Source of the DNA: Hippopus hippopus
Taxonomy: Eukaryota; Mollusca; Bivalvia; Cardiida; Cardiidae
DNA length: 64,000 nt
Direction: 5' to 3'
Assembly: GCA_946811185.2 (NCBI GenBank)
Contig: OX328099.1
Location: 16,333,859-16,397,858 of the forward strand
Part shown: positions 26,762-38,591 of the stretch, in pieces
Position numbering within the stretch: position 1 is the first letter of the stretch
Layout: the number at the start of each line of letters is the position of its first letter
Notes under the pieces: model-generated
The model's input: the letters and a program-made list of their open reading frames with translations, nothing else
Told to the model about the DNA's origin: nothing
Databases searched by the model: none
Translations under genes and position numbers: made by a program

Positions 26762-26770
26762 TTTACTACT

Positions 26771-26776
26771 GACATG
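26771..26776. repeat. Target site duplication, right copy
   Basis: GACATG follows the CTTTACTACT terminus and is then continuous with the rest of the interrupted MITE (TAGAAAAATTCC...). Confidence 0.93.
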
Positions 26777-26884
26777 TAGAAAAATTCCGGAAAGTTCCGA
26801 CCCTTGTCAGCTTCCGCGGACTACGCAGGCTGACATCGATTGAAACTTTTTGCATATGTACTTGTTTGGCAAAGCATGGCTCAC
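26777..26884 (+). repeat. Host MITE (family C), right half
   Basis: It holds the central palindrome (TCAGCTTCCGCGGACTACGC...) and the terminal GCATGGCTCA of family C. It is the continuation of 11703-11848. Confidence 0.9.
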
Positions 26885-27966
26885 ATATATGATACGTGTA
26901 TTTGTTCAATGAAACAAGTTATGACCGGCCAGTATGATCATTTGACGTTTTGATTCTAGAGTCAGCTCAATCCGTTTTAAGGGCACAAAACAACATTAAG
27001 TGGCTGCTTCCTGTTAAAATACGTAGCCAAAATTCAGTTAACATACATATGATAATGAGATATTAAAAAAGAAATACTCGAATATACACATAACGCACAG
27101 AAAAGCTGACCGAAAGAAACAGAGATCTATTTAGCCTATGAAATTCTCTTTCCCCCCCCCCTTTCTTATATTGTCGTTGGCAAGACGTTTTGTAGAAGTC
27201 GGATATAAACTCCGAAAAGCTGCCGAACTTGAGGTGTTAGTTTGTCTGCAAACTGCGAAATGAAAAATGCCTTAATTCAATATTGCAACGAGCAACAACA
27301 TTAATATCCATCCAGTCCATCTGCAAAGATATACGACCTGTCAGTGCACTTGTTTGTTATTGTCCGCCGCCGGAAATTATTAACACATTGGGTATTGTGG
27401 GGTCCCTTTGAGGTCATTTCCGATGTCCGTTTGAAATGAAACGAGTGGCCACGTGCCCGTTTGTCTGGTTATTTGTCATTGTCCGAGTCTACAGTGGTTT
27501 CTGTTGACGAGAATGAGTCACAGTCTGTGGTTACATGTGCGGGTCACGACGCTCGTTCTAAACAAATTGTAATATAATATATTGCAATTATAACTTGCCC
27601 TCAGTGCATATATTCTTTAACCGTTCTGTGCAGCCTGTGTTTGATCTACATTATCCAGCGAAGCAGCTTTAGATGTCAAGCGGGTTTAGGGCGCCGCTTA
27701 AGGCTTCGCAAACAAAAGACATTGCGACCTATACAGACGGCGGTGTCACTTATATAATGTTGAAAGCGACATAACCACCATTCACTTAATCAATCTAAAA
27801 TTTTCTTATCATTTATCATAGCTCTTTTTTTTTTTTTCTTTAAAAAAAAAAAAAGAAATAAATCAAACTGATAACAAATAACTCAAAATGGAAAACTGAA
27901 TTATTCACGAAATCTGTTCCACTATGATGAAACAATTTGTGATCAAAAGCCTCTATGCAAACATTT
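26885..27966. other. No gene recognised
   Basis: Immediately right of the interrupted MITE. Only a poly-C tract (27153-27162) and a short A/T tract stand out. Confidence 0.6.
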
Positions 27967-28176
27967 AACCCTTTCCTTACTTTAGACGACAAAAGAAGAT
28001 TTTGTTGACAGTGCAGATCAAGATCAGACTGCACAGAACGTGCAATCTGATCTCTGATCTACAGTACCCACTGCTTTGTTTTAGATTATGATCAAACAGT
28101 GTCTTCATCTTACAATAGAATTATATTTGTAGCCATTGAAAAAGTAAAATATTTTTTTGGTAGTGAAAGAGTTAAC
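27967..28176. repeat. MITE family B variant
   Basis: TTAACCCTTTCCTTAC ... GTGAAAGAGTTAA, with the AGATCAAGATCAGACTGCAC palindrome in the middle. Confidence 0.75.
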
Positions 28177-28906
28177 CTTTACGCCGACATTGACAATTCA
28201 AGTTGCTTAAAGGTGCCCGTCTACAGCCGGTGAGCAAAAACGCTGTTAAATTTCAAGCAATTTAGAATGGTACAGAGATCAGTCCTTTGTGTAAACATGG
28301 ATAAATTACTGACATATATGGTGTAATTGAAAAAAAGAAACACGGAGATTTGTATTAGAAACCGAACATTGGTCAGAAGAAAACTGGCTGACGATCGAAG
28401 CTGTAAACAATGGCGGTGCGTCACGGAAATTTATCGTTGGTTTCCGCGTAGAGTCGGATACGGTGTAATTTGCATATAGGCCGCGATCTCCGTCTGAAAA
28501 TGGAGGCTGCAACAGAGAAGCCTTTATTTTCCGTTGTTTACCTCATTAGACGCAGGGCGAAGGTCAAATATAGTCATGTGACAGAATGCATGATCACCAT
28601 ACGAATCTACCCGAGTGTATAACGGATATATCGAAAATCTTCGATTCAAAATCCGGAAACGACGAGTCTGTTTACATGGAAGGCCGCAACTCAGCGAAAT
28701 ACATTTTCTATCGACCTTAATCTAAGCAACCTGGCAACCGTCAGGCGCAATATTTGGCATGAAGATATTAGAATGACTATAGTTTGATAAAATAAAGACA
28801 AAATGAGTTAAAACTGGCGGAAAATGAGTATAAAGGCCTTTTTAAGTTGGCTGCTGTATAGATCAAAATTAGAACAAACAGAACATGAAGTCTGTGTCCG
28901 TCTTCT

Positions 28907-29330
28907 GTAACCATTCTTAGTCTTATTCTACATTGAGAAAGTAACAGATCTTTTGATTGGCTAAACCCAAAGAGCCGCGCTCTGGCAAAAGAGGGCTTAA
29001 TGCATCTCCGTGAATCATTATACCAAGCAAGCGATCACATACTTGTTGACCCATAATAGCCACCTTTTTAACAACTGACCTAAGCATGAGGTAGACTGAT
29101 CTATGGACATACAGAAAATTAAACATTATCGAAACGTTTTGGCCCAGGTCAGCCTGCGCGGTTTGTGCAGGCTCACCTGGCATGATACCTTTCGCAGATG
29201 CATTAAGCCCCCTTTTCACAGACCGCGGTTCAAATGGTTTAGCTAATCAGAAGTCGTGACATTACTTTCAAATTTAGAAAATTCTTGAGAGTAAAAATTT
29301 TGTTAAAAATGGTTGATGAATACGGACCCT
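28907..29330. repeat. MITE family E interrupted by MITE family C
   Basis: The two halves of family E (28907-28965 and 29237-29330) are split at the centre by a full family C copy at about 28971-29234 (GAGCCGCGCTCTGG ... CAGACCGCGGTTC). Confidence 0.75.
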
Positions 29331-30239
29331 GGACTGTTCTACACGTATGGTGAGATGTGGAAGAATTTGATCAAATAGAGAATTTAGCGAGTTACATCCC
29401 ACCACCCCCACTCCCCCTGTCTTGAAAGATATGTGCAGCAGATGACTGGCATACGTCTTTGCAAAGTAGGGAAAATAAACACGAATGAAGATTAAGTACA
29501 TAAATATCGTGAAAATACTGTGACAAAAAGAGTAATTTCTCCTTTAGACACACACTTATCCAAAAGTAGCCTAGTTCAAGACTAAAAGAGTCGTCTGATA
29601 GTGGTACAGCAAAGTCTTCAGCCTTATATGGTCTGAATACAAACGTCCAGATGCACTGGGCAAAAGCCTGTGCTTCATCATGAATTTTCGCAAGTACCAT
29701 TCTTTTTCAAGGGAAAATAGCGTATAAAAGGACCAACATGCGAGCGATACGAGGAAGCTCGAATCTGGCTTTTGGCATGGACCTCGCCTTTGCTACCTTC
29801 CTTGTAACGCCATTTACGTTTATCTTATTTGGTGCTTTAGGATAAGAGTTTCGTTTGGTATTTCGACATGGGACAAATTTGTTTTACAACGCTGCGTTCT
29901 CCACTGTTTATATTCCTTTTGATAAATGGAATATATTCATTAGTTCACTCCAAACGAGTGGTTTTTATGAGTATTGTTTTAATAACTCGAGCCTGGCGGG
30001 ACTTTTATATATGAAGTATCTCTTTTCTTCCTAAGTGCAACTCAATTCGCTTTTGCGGTCTAAGATAAGACTGCTGTGTACTATTTTCACAAAAGTCCTT
30101 AACATTCATCGGACTGCCAGGAAACATTATTGTGCGATGGAATACTTCCACCAGCCTTATCCGAAGGAAATGGTAAACAAGAAATAACATTTAAAAAAGA
30201 TAGTCGGCGTAAATATGTTAGCAAATAGGCAGGGGGCCT
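29331..30239. other. No gene recognised
   Basis: A minus frame at 29392-29700 has ordinary composition but no motif or clear splice context. Confidence 0.5.
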
Positions 30240-30534
30240 TAACCCTTTACCAAACGACAAATTTTAGACTCTTCCAAATTGAAAGCACTTGCAGACGACA
30301 AAATAAACGTAACTCAAAACATTGAAATTTGTCTCCCATAGGGTAGAAAACATTGTTGGAAAAGGAGAAAATGCTGGTTGTTCAATAATAGATTTTCATT
30401 TATTCATTTCTTATCAATACCAAAAATTAGGTCAAAAGCCAGCCCATTCAGCTACGCCGAAAAATACGATAGATACTCTTATTTGGAAAACGAAACTACC
30501 TATCGTTACGTCAACACTTGTTATGGTCAGTAGA

Positions 30535-30608
30535 TATCGGACAGTGTAGATCCAAGATCAGACTGCACGATCTGTGCAGTCTGATCTTGGATCTACACTG
30601 TCCGCAGA
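30535..30608. repeat. MITE family B, palindrome core
   Basis: CGGACAGTGTAGATCCAAGA and its complement; nearly perfect palindrome with no flanking tips. Confidence 0.75.
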
Positions 30609-30959
30609 AGCAACTTAAATTTGTCTGGCACGATTGGTTGAAATCTGATCACTCACCATTCGTCCTGTCGCTCCGTAAAACCGTTTCGGTTTAGGTTTCC
30701 TTCCCTGAGTTGTCTCCATTGGGAATATCACTCATCGTGTTGGAGATTGCTTCATTTATTTTTAAACACTTTTTTTCGTACAAACTATAATTAGAAACTC
30801 ACAGGCCCTCCTCTGGGATTAACAGATATCGAAATTAAGTGTTATTTGTCGGCCGCCCTCATAAAGATTCATCAAAAACTGAAGCATTCGATTGCATGTA
30901 ACGTATTATTTTATGAATCAAGATAATTACATTTTGCTTTGGTCTAGAGTTACGTCTAT

Positions 30960-31200
30960 TATCATTATTATTATTATTGAATGGTGTTTTACGCCGCTTT
31001 CAACATTAGTTCAGTCATATCACGGCGACAGCTCACATATTCATGTTTCCTGGGGTTTACCAGTACTAGGTTAGGGCTCTGAGATGTCTTGCTCAAGGAC
31101 ACTCCCACGAAAACCCAGTGGATCCAGTGCGGCTCGAACCCTGGGTCTCCAGGTTACATGTCCGACACTTTACGACTGAGTCACACAGGATCGCTAGGGT
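30960..31200 (-). repeat. tRNA-derived SINE with (AAT)n tail
   Basis: Minus strand: GACTCAGTCGTAAAG (A box), GGGTTCGAGCC (B box), a body with GTGAGCTGTCGCCGTGATAT, and GGCGTAAAACACCATTCAAT ending in ATT/AAT repeats. Confidence 0.75.
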
Positions 31201-31325
31201 TACGTCTAAAATCTAAAATCCTGGGCTCGCAGTCACCAGTAATTCTAGATCGCTTTCTGAATCTTATTCAAGATTTGGAAAGTAAGAGAATTGTTGATTG
31301 GCTGAACCATTTGAGAATGACTATG

Positions 31326-31385
31326 ACTCTCTCTCTCTCTCCCTCTCTGTCTCTGTCTCTCTGTCTCGCTGTCTCTCTCTCCCCC
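31326..31385. repeat. (CT)n microsatellite
   Basis: Imperfect CTCTCTCT/CTGTCTCT tract; frames through it are low-complexity. Confidence 0.85.
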
Positions 31386-31469
31386 CTTAAACAAACTGAT
31401 ATGATAAAAGAAAAAAAAAGTTTGTGTTTCAGTTCGTTGTATTTTCCGCCCTCAAAAGAAGTCTTGTTT

Positions 31470-31895
31470 ATAAGAGCTATATTCTGTGAAAAGGGGGTCT
31501 TATGCATATGTACACTTCGATTCAGATCAGTGTGTGCATTTCGCGCAGGCTGACCTGAACCGAAACTTTTTGTTTTCAGTAAATTTTATGAATGTCCAAG
31601 TACCCTCCTACTTAACCCTTAGGCTGCTAAGCGCGACTCACTGACCTTTTGCGGACAGTGTAGATCAAGATCAGACTGCACAGAACGTGCAGTCTGATCT
31701 TGGATCTACACTGTCCGATAAAGAGATACTTTTCTCGAAAAAGTAAGTTTGAGAAAGCATTATTTGGATTTTTTCTATCGGCTTGAAAGTTTCATTTAAT
31801 TTATATAGCAGGATAAGGGTTAATTTTATGATGACTTGCAAGGTACAATGCATCACGAAGAAGCATTTTACCCCCTTTTTAGCAGAGCTTGGGCC
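31470..31895. repeat. MITE family C interrupted by MITE family B
   Basis: Family C halves at 31470-31612 and about 31823-31895 flank a complete family B copy (31613-31822) that has TTAA at both ends. Confidence 0.8.
31613..31822. mobile_element. MITE family B, complete, nested in family C
   Basis: TTAACCCTTAGGCTGCTAAG to GCAGGATAAGGGTTAA, 210 bp with TTAA at each end. The best-defined copy of the family. Confidence 0.85.
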
Positions 31896-32215
31896 TGTTG
31901 TTTTATTTTAGTCCTGATGAAAAGCTCTGACATAAGCTCTTTTCAGGCTGAATGTCTCAAAAAAAAACCTCACGAAATCGAATTAGTTAAAAATGAATTC
32001 TTAAAGAACAGAAAAGTGTCTCCAAGCCTGTTTTATAGTATGTCATTAGACCCACTGAACTACCAATTTAGAAAACTGTAGCTGTTTAGTAGGCTTTTAA
32101 TATCGATGCATGTTCTCAAAGATCTGAAACAAACTTTCTGTTGTTTTGCACTTTTATAGTTAGTTTCTGTTTGAATTCTTGCTCTGTAAGTTTAGTCTTC
32201 TTCAAGTTACCATAG

Positions 32216-32520
32216 CCGGGTCCCGGTAGCTCATTCGGTAGCGTACAGGACTTGAGAACAAGGGATCGCTGGTTCGATCCCCGACTCTGCCAATTTCTTT
32301 CCAAAGATTGATGCTAGTCATTGCCACAGGATTCATTCCTCTATCACCGCTGACTATTGTTTCGACGATGGTTACGCGGGAAAGCAGTCAGTGGCTTGGA
32401 AAGAATGTTGTGCGGAGTACTGGTAAAACAAACTCCAGGAAAGCATGGATAGGTGCACTGGCTAACTGAAATAATGTTGAAAATGGCATTAAACACCATA
32501 CAATCAAGCAATCAAGTTAC
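32216..32520 (+). repeat. tRNA-derived SINE, full length
   Basis: TAGCTCATTCGGTAGCGTAC (A box), GGTTCGATCCCC (B box), a body with CAGGAAAGCATGGATAGGTG and a TTAAACACCATACAATCAAG tail. Confidence 0.8.
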
Positions 32521-32720
32521 TACATATTTCAGGAATGCAAAGTTATACTACTAAAAATAATCAGCAACATCAGCATCAGTATCACAATGTTACACATGCC
32601 GGGAGGGGGATAATTTTCTAAGGGGAAAGTTTTCCTTTAGCAGCTTTCCACTGGGCAGCTTTCCGGGGGGACATTTTTCCAGGAATCAGTTTTCCTGATA
32701 CCATACTAGACTAATTGTGG

Positions 32721-32914
32721 GGTCGTATTCACCAAACATTCTTAACGTTCTTACTCTCATTCTCCAAAATTTTCCAAATTTGAACGTAACACAACTTCTG
32801 ATTGGCTAAACCATTTGGTTTAGCCAATTAGAATTTGTGTTACTTTCAAATTACGAAAATTCTGGAGAATAAGACTAAGAACTTTCTTAAGAATGATTGG
32901 TGAATACGGGCACT
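32721..32914. repeat. MITE family E
   Basis: TCGTATTCACCAAACATTC ... GATTGGTGAATACGGGC; near-palindrome centred on AACCATTTGGTTTAGCC. Confidence 0.82.
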
Positions 32915-33182
32915 AAACATTGCAAACAGTGAGCCTACAACCTTTGTCAAAGAAAGAACAGACCCCCCCCCCCCCCCCAGCATAGTTCCTCTTCCAAAAC
33001 GACCCTTTTCGTTTGAAAATTGGCTTGGATAAATTGTTTGAAAAGTGCTTATCTTGCATTTTTTCCTTACCTTTGCGGACCGATTATTTTGAACTCTGAA
33101 GCCTTATGCGCCAGCCAATCTAAACAGCATTTCCAGTCTAGATTTATATAGTGGTGGAATTCCTGTTTAGCTAAAACATTTT

Positions 33183-33445
33183 AGCCGTGCTCTGGCGAAT
33201 TGGAGTTTGATGCATCTCTGTGATGAATTTTATCAAAGTGAGTTATCACATAGTGATAAATCCGTTAAAACTATTTAGTTTTACAATAAACTGGGTTTGG
33301 AGGTATCGTTGTCGTTTGACATGCAGAAAATTTACGACTAGTAAAAAGGTTCGACCCATGTCGGCCTACGCGGATTGCGCAGGCTGACACGAATCCGATA
33401 TTTTTTGCAGACGCATTAAGCCCCCTTTTCACAGAGCATGGTTCA
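33183..33445. repeat. MITE family C
   Basis: GCCGTGCTCTGGCGAATTGG to TTTTCACAGAGCATGGTTC. It contains an uninterrupted GACATGCAGAAAATTTAC, the empty-site form of the element's target. A half family E copy (to about 33545) follows. Confidence 0.8.
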
Positions 33446-33567
33446 ATTGATTTACCCAATCAAAACGTTACTTTCAAATTTAAGAATTTCTTCAGAATCA
33501 GATTAAGTATGTTACTAATAATGATTGGTGAATACAGGCCCACGTGGGAGAAAACTTTGTAGCTTCG

Positions 33568-33778
33568 TTTAACCAGGGCTGCTAAGTGCGACTCAAGGAC
33601 CTTTTGCGGACAGTGTAGATCAAGATCAGACTGCACATAACGTGCAGTCTGATCTTGGATCTACACTGTCCGATAAGGAGATACCTTTCTCCCAAAAATT
33701 AACTTTGAAATAGCAAAATCTGGGTTTTTTCTAACGGCTTGAAAGTTTCATTTCACTTATTTAGCAGGATAGGGGTTG
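33568..33778. repeat. MITE family B
   Basis: GGGCTGCTAAGTGCGACTC, palindrome, GCAGGATAGGGGTTG. Confidence 0.8.
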
Positions 33779-34158
33779 TCTTTACAATTTTTCAAGTAAC
33801 AGGTGGTAGGGGGTATACTCGTGCAAACAGTGTTAAACAATAATATTCAAAGCGGCGCACAGCATCATTCAAACATACAAAACAGATTCGACTTTGCAAT
33901 ATTTCGATAATCCCTGGTCTTTTGTTTGGTATCTTCAATGTTAAGACAACAGACCAAAGAAAAAAAAATGAAAAAGTGAATTTTTTGAGATTTTACATAA
34001 ACAACAACATTTGAGATAAATCGTATTTTCAGTAACCTATGAAGAGTTGAGCGAAATAAGCAACAGTTATCAATGAATGTAAGTGCAATTTATGCTTCTC
34101 CGACAGTAGTCGTCAGGGGCAGCATTTGGCATGAAGATACAAGAATGGTTATTATTTT

Positions 34159-34425
34159 TGGCCTTCAACACGCGAAAAGGGACATTCGGACATTTGCGTA
34201 AAGTGTCGTATCGGATCAGCCTGCGCAGCCCGCGCAGGCTAATCCGAAACGACACTTTCCGTTTTTATGTAATTTTCTGTTTTGCACAAGTCTACTGTAT
34301 CACAAAATCTAATGTAGTCGTAAAGTGCCATCTCGGATTAGCCTACGCGGAATGCGCAGGCTGATCCGAGACGACACTTAACGCAAATGTCCGAATCCCC
34401 CTTTCCGCGTGTTGCAAGTCATTTC
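34159..34425. repeat. MITE family F
   Basis: Starts CCTTCAACACGCGAAAAGGG and ends CCGCGTGTTGCAAG, with the same two internal palindromes as 11146. Confidence 0.82.
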
Positions 34426-34874
34426 ATAAAATAAGGATGAAATGGATTAAAAACTGGCTGAAAATGCCTAAAACGAGTATAGATGTATCTTTAAATACTG
34501 CATTGAAACGCCTTAACTGCATTTATTCCATGGCATAAAAGATGTCAGTCTTAGTTTATTACATTGATTTAGCAATCAAGTTGACAATTATTTGCAATCA
34601 CTTGCGTGTGTGGGATTGAGTACGGACGGTGATAAAAAGTCTAATCTCAACTGAATGGAATCATTCTTGACGTTTACGGCTTATTTTAAGTCGATTTGAA
34701 TGGGTGTAAATTACCGCATTGATTTATCACACACCAAAGGAGAAATATACCGACTTTTTACGTCTCTGAGGAATATAGGTTGAAACAAAAAATGCTCAGT
34801 AACTATATAGAAAGAAGATCGGAGCAGAGTGTAACATTGATTTAACCTGTACAGGATATAATCATAAAATAAAT

Positions 34875-35135
34875 GATCCATTCTCTGTGAAAAGGGGGTA
34901 AATGCATCTGCAAAAAGTATCGACCAAGGTCAGCCTGTGCAGTCCGCGCAGGCTGACCTGAATCGAAACATTTTGCTATTGGTAAATTTTCTGCACGTGA
35001 AAGGACCAGTCTACCTCATGATTCAATCGTTTGTGAGAGATAATAGATTTTATTGATCCATAATCATTTGATGATTTGCATGGTATAACGCATCATGGAA
35101 ATACATTAATCCCCTTTTTGCCAGAGTGTCGCTCA
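34875..35135. repeat. MITE family C
   Basis: CCATTCTCTGTGAAAAGGGG to CCCCTTTTTGCCAGAG, with CAGCCTGTGCAGTCCGCGCAG in the palindrome. Confidence 0.8.
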
Positions 35136-35235
35136 AATCATTTAACGTCAGACAAGAACTTGATTGCCCTTTGTCCCACAATGTATTCCATACAATCCAC
35201 AAAACCATTTCTTCGTTCTGTCACTCCAAGTCCAG

Positions 35236-35370
35236 GAAAGGTTTTATCCTTAGCTTGGAAAGAAGGTTGTGTCAGTACTGGTGTGAGAACGGCAGGAAAC
35301 ACATGCATAGGTGCACTGACTGCCTTGATACGACCTAAGCTCTGAAAACAGCGTTAACTCTAATACAAAC
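35236..35370 (+). repeat. SINE 3' fragment
   Basis: Contains TTGTGTCAGTACTGGTGTGA and ATAGGTGCACTGACTGCC, as at 37960-38020, but no tRNA-like head. Confidence 0.6.
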
Positions 35371-35989
35371 CAACAAACAATCCTTAGGCTTGTTAAAATT
35401 CAGGGTTGTTGGAAATGGCTTAATACTTTTTAGCTGAATACATAGTTATATAGTTGTATATTTGTGCTGAATTAAAGACTCTTTTTATTATTATTATTAT
35501 TTCGCCCAGAACAAGCTTCAATTTGCAATAGATTCTGAAAACTACAGAAAAATTATTGAAACTGCTGAGTCAGCAAAAACTGTTACTTTCATTACCTCGC
35601 TAAATCTAGGCTTCGCTTCCAGACATATTGGCGTGTATGGCGTCAGTGTTTGTGTAATTTTCGAGAAAAAGATTTAAAGCTTCATAGAAGAGAGTCAAAT
35701 AACACTTTGACAAAAACAGACACAAAACAAACAAAGGGCTTTTGAGTTTAATGAAATGTAATCAGAAAAAAAAGTCAAATGTCACTCAAACGCTCTAGAA
35801 CAATATGCCAAATTCCGCTTTGATCTTTGATTTGGGGACAAACTCCACCGAGAGTTAAATTATTCCATTGGAACATAGCCTGTCTCCTGCTGACTTGAAT
35901 TACTCAACGGAACCATCCACTTTTTGATGCGGCGCACTGGTATCGTCACCGTGATACATTATTCCAAGCAAGTCGTCATATAATTATGG

Positions 35990-36252
35990 CAAAAAGGGGC
36001 TAATTGCTTCTCTGTGATGTTTTATACCAAGCAAGTCATTATATTATTATGCGGAAGGGAGTTTAAAGCACCTCTATGATGCATTTTACCAAGCAAGTTA
36101 TCACATAAATATGGATCCATAAAAGCCATATAGCCTCATAATCGACTGAATCGTGAGATAGAATGGTCCTTGGACGCGGACTGTGCATGCTGACTTTGAT
36201 CGATACTTTTTGGAGGTGCATTAAACCCCCTTTTCACAGAGCATGGCTCAAT
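35990..36252. repeat. MITE family C, degenerate
   Basis: Tandem partial starts (GGCAAAAAGGGGCTAATTGC, then GCGGAAGGGAGTTTAAAGC) and a full right end, TTTTCACAGAGCATGGCTC. Confidence 0.6.
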
Positions 36253-36332
36253 TTAGGACTGAGACACTTTGAGAATATTTTCAGACAACAAAGTAAATGC
36301 TTCTCAAGTAATAAGTTTTGCCTCTGAAGGGG

Positions 36333-36400
36333 TATCAACACTGTGGGAAAAGTAGAAAATGCTGGTTTCCAGCATTTTCTCCTTTTCCCACCATGTTTTC
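36333..36400. repeat. MITE family D palindrome
   Basis: ACACTGTGGGAAAAGTAGAA ... CCCACCATGTTTTC. Confidence 0.75.
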
Positions 36401-37805
36401 AAAACATCCTTTTCTCTTGGTCGGTCAGACAGGAGACTGTTTGTTAATGCGTTAAATGGTTTTAGTAAAGGTTAAGACTGCGTTCCTACACGTGCGGTTA
36501 AGGATTTGGATTTAAACCTGGCAATTATTGTTCAATCACAGCTGAAAGTTATTTTTGAATGAGAGTGTCCTTGGACAAAGCACGGCAGAGTCTCAGCTCA
36601 GTACTTGTGAAACCCGTTAAAACAATGATTGATTAATTAAGTTGTTGCAGGCAAAACGAGTTAAAATTCTCATCAAAATTCTATGTTAAACCATTATACA
36701 TGAACACACCTAATATAGGCGCTGGCTTACATGTTCAATTGCAAACGTGCAAGTTGTCCGACCGGAATTTAAACAGTACTTTCATTTATTTCACAGCGAT
36801 TTCTAACCTAAATGTGTCTTAAATTGGTTTCACAAGAACTAGGCTGGAGCTCTGCATTGCTTTGCGCAAGGTCATGTGACCTCGCATGGGAATACGATTT
36901 ACAACGGCTTACAACACAACTTTGAGATAACTGGCGCTGTATAACTGTTCGTTGATTCGAAACTATTTCCGTTACTAAATCAGTATGCTACAGTAATATT
37001 GTGATCAAGGAGTGCCAGCTTCCGGTTACAAGAAACATTTCAGTGCACTGTTTGAATGCACCAGGTAAAACCTTTTTGTGAATTCTTCCATTTAAATAAC
37101 CAAACGGATTTAACATTGATCAATAAAAATGGTTAGATTTAATGCAGAACCATTTTCCCGTGTTAAATGTCATGCTAAAAAACCATGGCTGAGGGACGAG
37201 ACCATTGAATAGCATTACAGGGTATTGCATTTGTTTCCGTGAATGAGTAAAGTCCCACGTAATTCCTTCAGTTCTATTCTGTGCACTGTCGGCTTATTTA
37301 CTCTTTCGTGTATTGATGCCATAAAAGGGCCCGCAAATAAGCCCACAGAGGCCCGATGAAAAGACATGTTTACATTTTTTACTAATCGTAAATTACTATT
37401 AATTCATTCCAGACTTATACCAATAAGAAGTTCAAAAGCCAGATTTTACAGCTAAGGAAAAAAAAACGGTCTACAAAATCGACTTTGAGTTCGAGGTCCG
37501 GTTTTACGATAAAAATGAAGTCTCTTATTTTGCTCAAATTCACTACTAGACTCATTTACCGACTTAAGTTGAGTTCGTTATTTGAGACTTGTTTTACTAA
37601 CATTAACAGACTTTAGTAACGCTCTCAAATCCTGAGTCAGCACGGCGTCTCAGAGTAAACTCGGCAAAAAATAGGGACTTCATTCAATTATTTTACTGAC
37701 TTACGTCCAAAACATTATGTCAACTCAGAATTTGCGAACTTTACTAAAGTCGGAAAATGAGTCTGTTAGCAGGTATTAGAAAAACAATTCTTTTTTCTTT
37801 TTGTA
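36401..37805. other. No gene recognised
   Basis: No long frame and no clear repeat apart from a stretch alternating GACTT/AGTC motifs near 37490-37760. Confidence 0.6.
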
Positions 37806-38055
37806 AAAGCCCGCCTGGGCGGCTCAGTGGTTAGAACATCGTACTCGTGACCTAGTTGTTGTGAGTTCGATACCTGGTTGAGGCAAACTTTCTTTTCGGC
37901 AATTTTTCGCCTCTCACCTCTGATGCATGTGAGAAAGTAGTCAGTGACTTGGAAAAAAAGTTGAGTCAGTACTGGTGTGAGAAAGCCAGGAAGCACGTGC
38001 GTAGGTGCACTGACCGCCATGATATTACCTTAGCTGATAAAACGGCGTTAAAGCT
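37806..38055 (+). repeat. tRNA-derived SINE
   Basis: GGCTCAGTGGTTAGAACATC (A box), GAGTTCGATACCTGG (B box), then GAGGCAAACTTTCTTTT and the shared GGTGCACTGACCGCC body. Confidence 0.78.
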
Positions 38056-38383
38056 CCACTTCAACCAAAATCTTATCGTAAAACCGGAATCGGGGTTCTA
38101 AAGCCTTGCTACGCGCCTGCACGGGGAAAGATCCTGAGAAATGGGAAAAAAAAGTGAAACTTTGATACCGCTGTGACTTTGATTCCATCTAATCAACAAA
38201 AAAGTTTCAGTTTTAATGACAGGAAAGACCTTGAAGTGTTACCCAAACAATTTAAATGCAAATACCATCTAAGTTATTTTTAATGGTGAGAAAATTAAAG
38301 TGTTGGGAGAATGATACCGTTTTCGACGAAATCAAATGTCAATTACGTTTTAACATGCTTAAGAAAACATTATTATGCTTTTG

Positions 38384-38455
38384 CGGACAATGTAGATCAA
38401 GATCAGACTGCACAGAACGTGCAGTCTGATCTTTGGTCTACACCGTCCGATATTC
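38384..38455. repeat. MITE family B, palindrome core
   Basis: GCGGACAATGTAGATCAAGA to TGGTCTACACCGTCCGA. Confidence 0.72.
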
Positions 38456-38591
38456 TGAGATATTTCGGTCGAAACACCCAAGAAATTGTTACAAATACAG
38501 TCCAGTCTGCATCAAACAAGAACTAAAGGGACACCCAAAAGTGCTTGAGCAAGACAAGTCCTTGCTTTTATACGGGCATATTTCAATATGT

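Larger units (their letters stand above)
11849..26770. mobile_element. Polinton/Maverick-like DNA element, complete copy, capsid-less
   Basis: A 14,922-bp insertion with long inverted arms, termini AG...CT and a 6-bp target duplication (GACATG). It carries an intact protein-primed-type family B DNA polymerase plus about nine small or medium genes. Known Polintons give 6-bp duplications and begin with AG, which fits. No integrase, FtsK-like ATPase, adenovirus-type protease or jelly-roll capsid gene was recognised, so this is either a non-autonomous relative or a separate lineage. All main frames are open, which suggests a young copy. An alternative is an endogenised relative of bidnaviruses or adintoviruses, which share this polymerase type. 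Confidence in the boundaries is high; confidence in the family name is moderate. Confidence 0.9.
21706..26770. repeat. Right inverted arm, expanded by gene cassettes
   Basis: It contains the same inner and outer blocks as the left arm, separated by about 2.7 kb carrying four small genes instead of one. The extra length is made of repeated cassettes: a 57-bp repeat, promoter, ORF and histone-like hairpin. The arm starts inside the last codons of the 218-aa gene. Confidence 0.92.

Noticed and set aside
11849..26770. Integrated parvovirus or bidnavirus
   Set aside because: Terminal hairpins and PolB fit partly, but no NS1 helicase or parvovirus capsid was found, and the 6-bp duplication with AG termini fits Polintons better.
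31089..31553. 154-codon open frame as a gene
   Set aside because: It spans a SINE, a CT microsatellite and a MITE tip.
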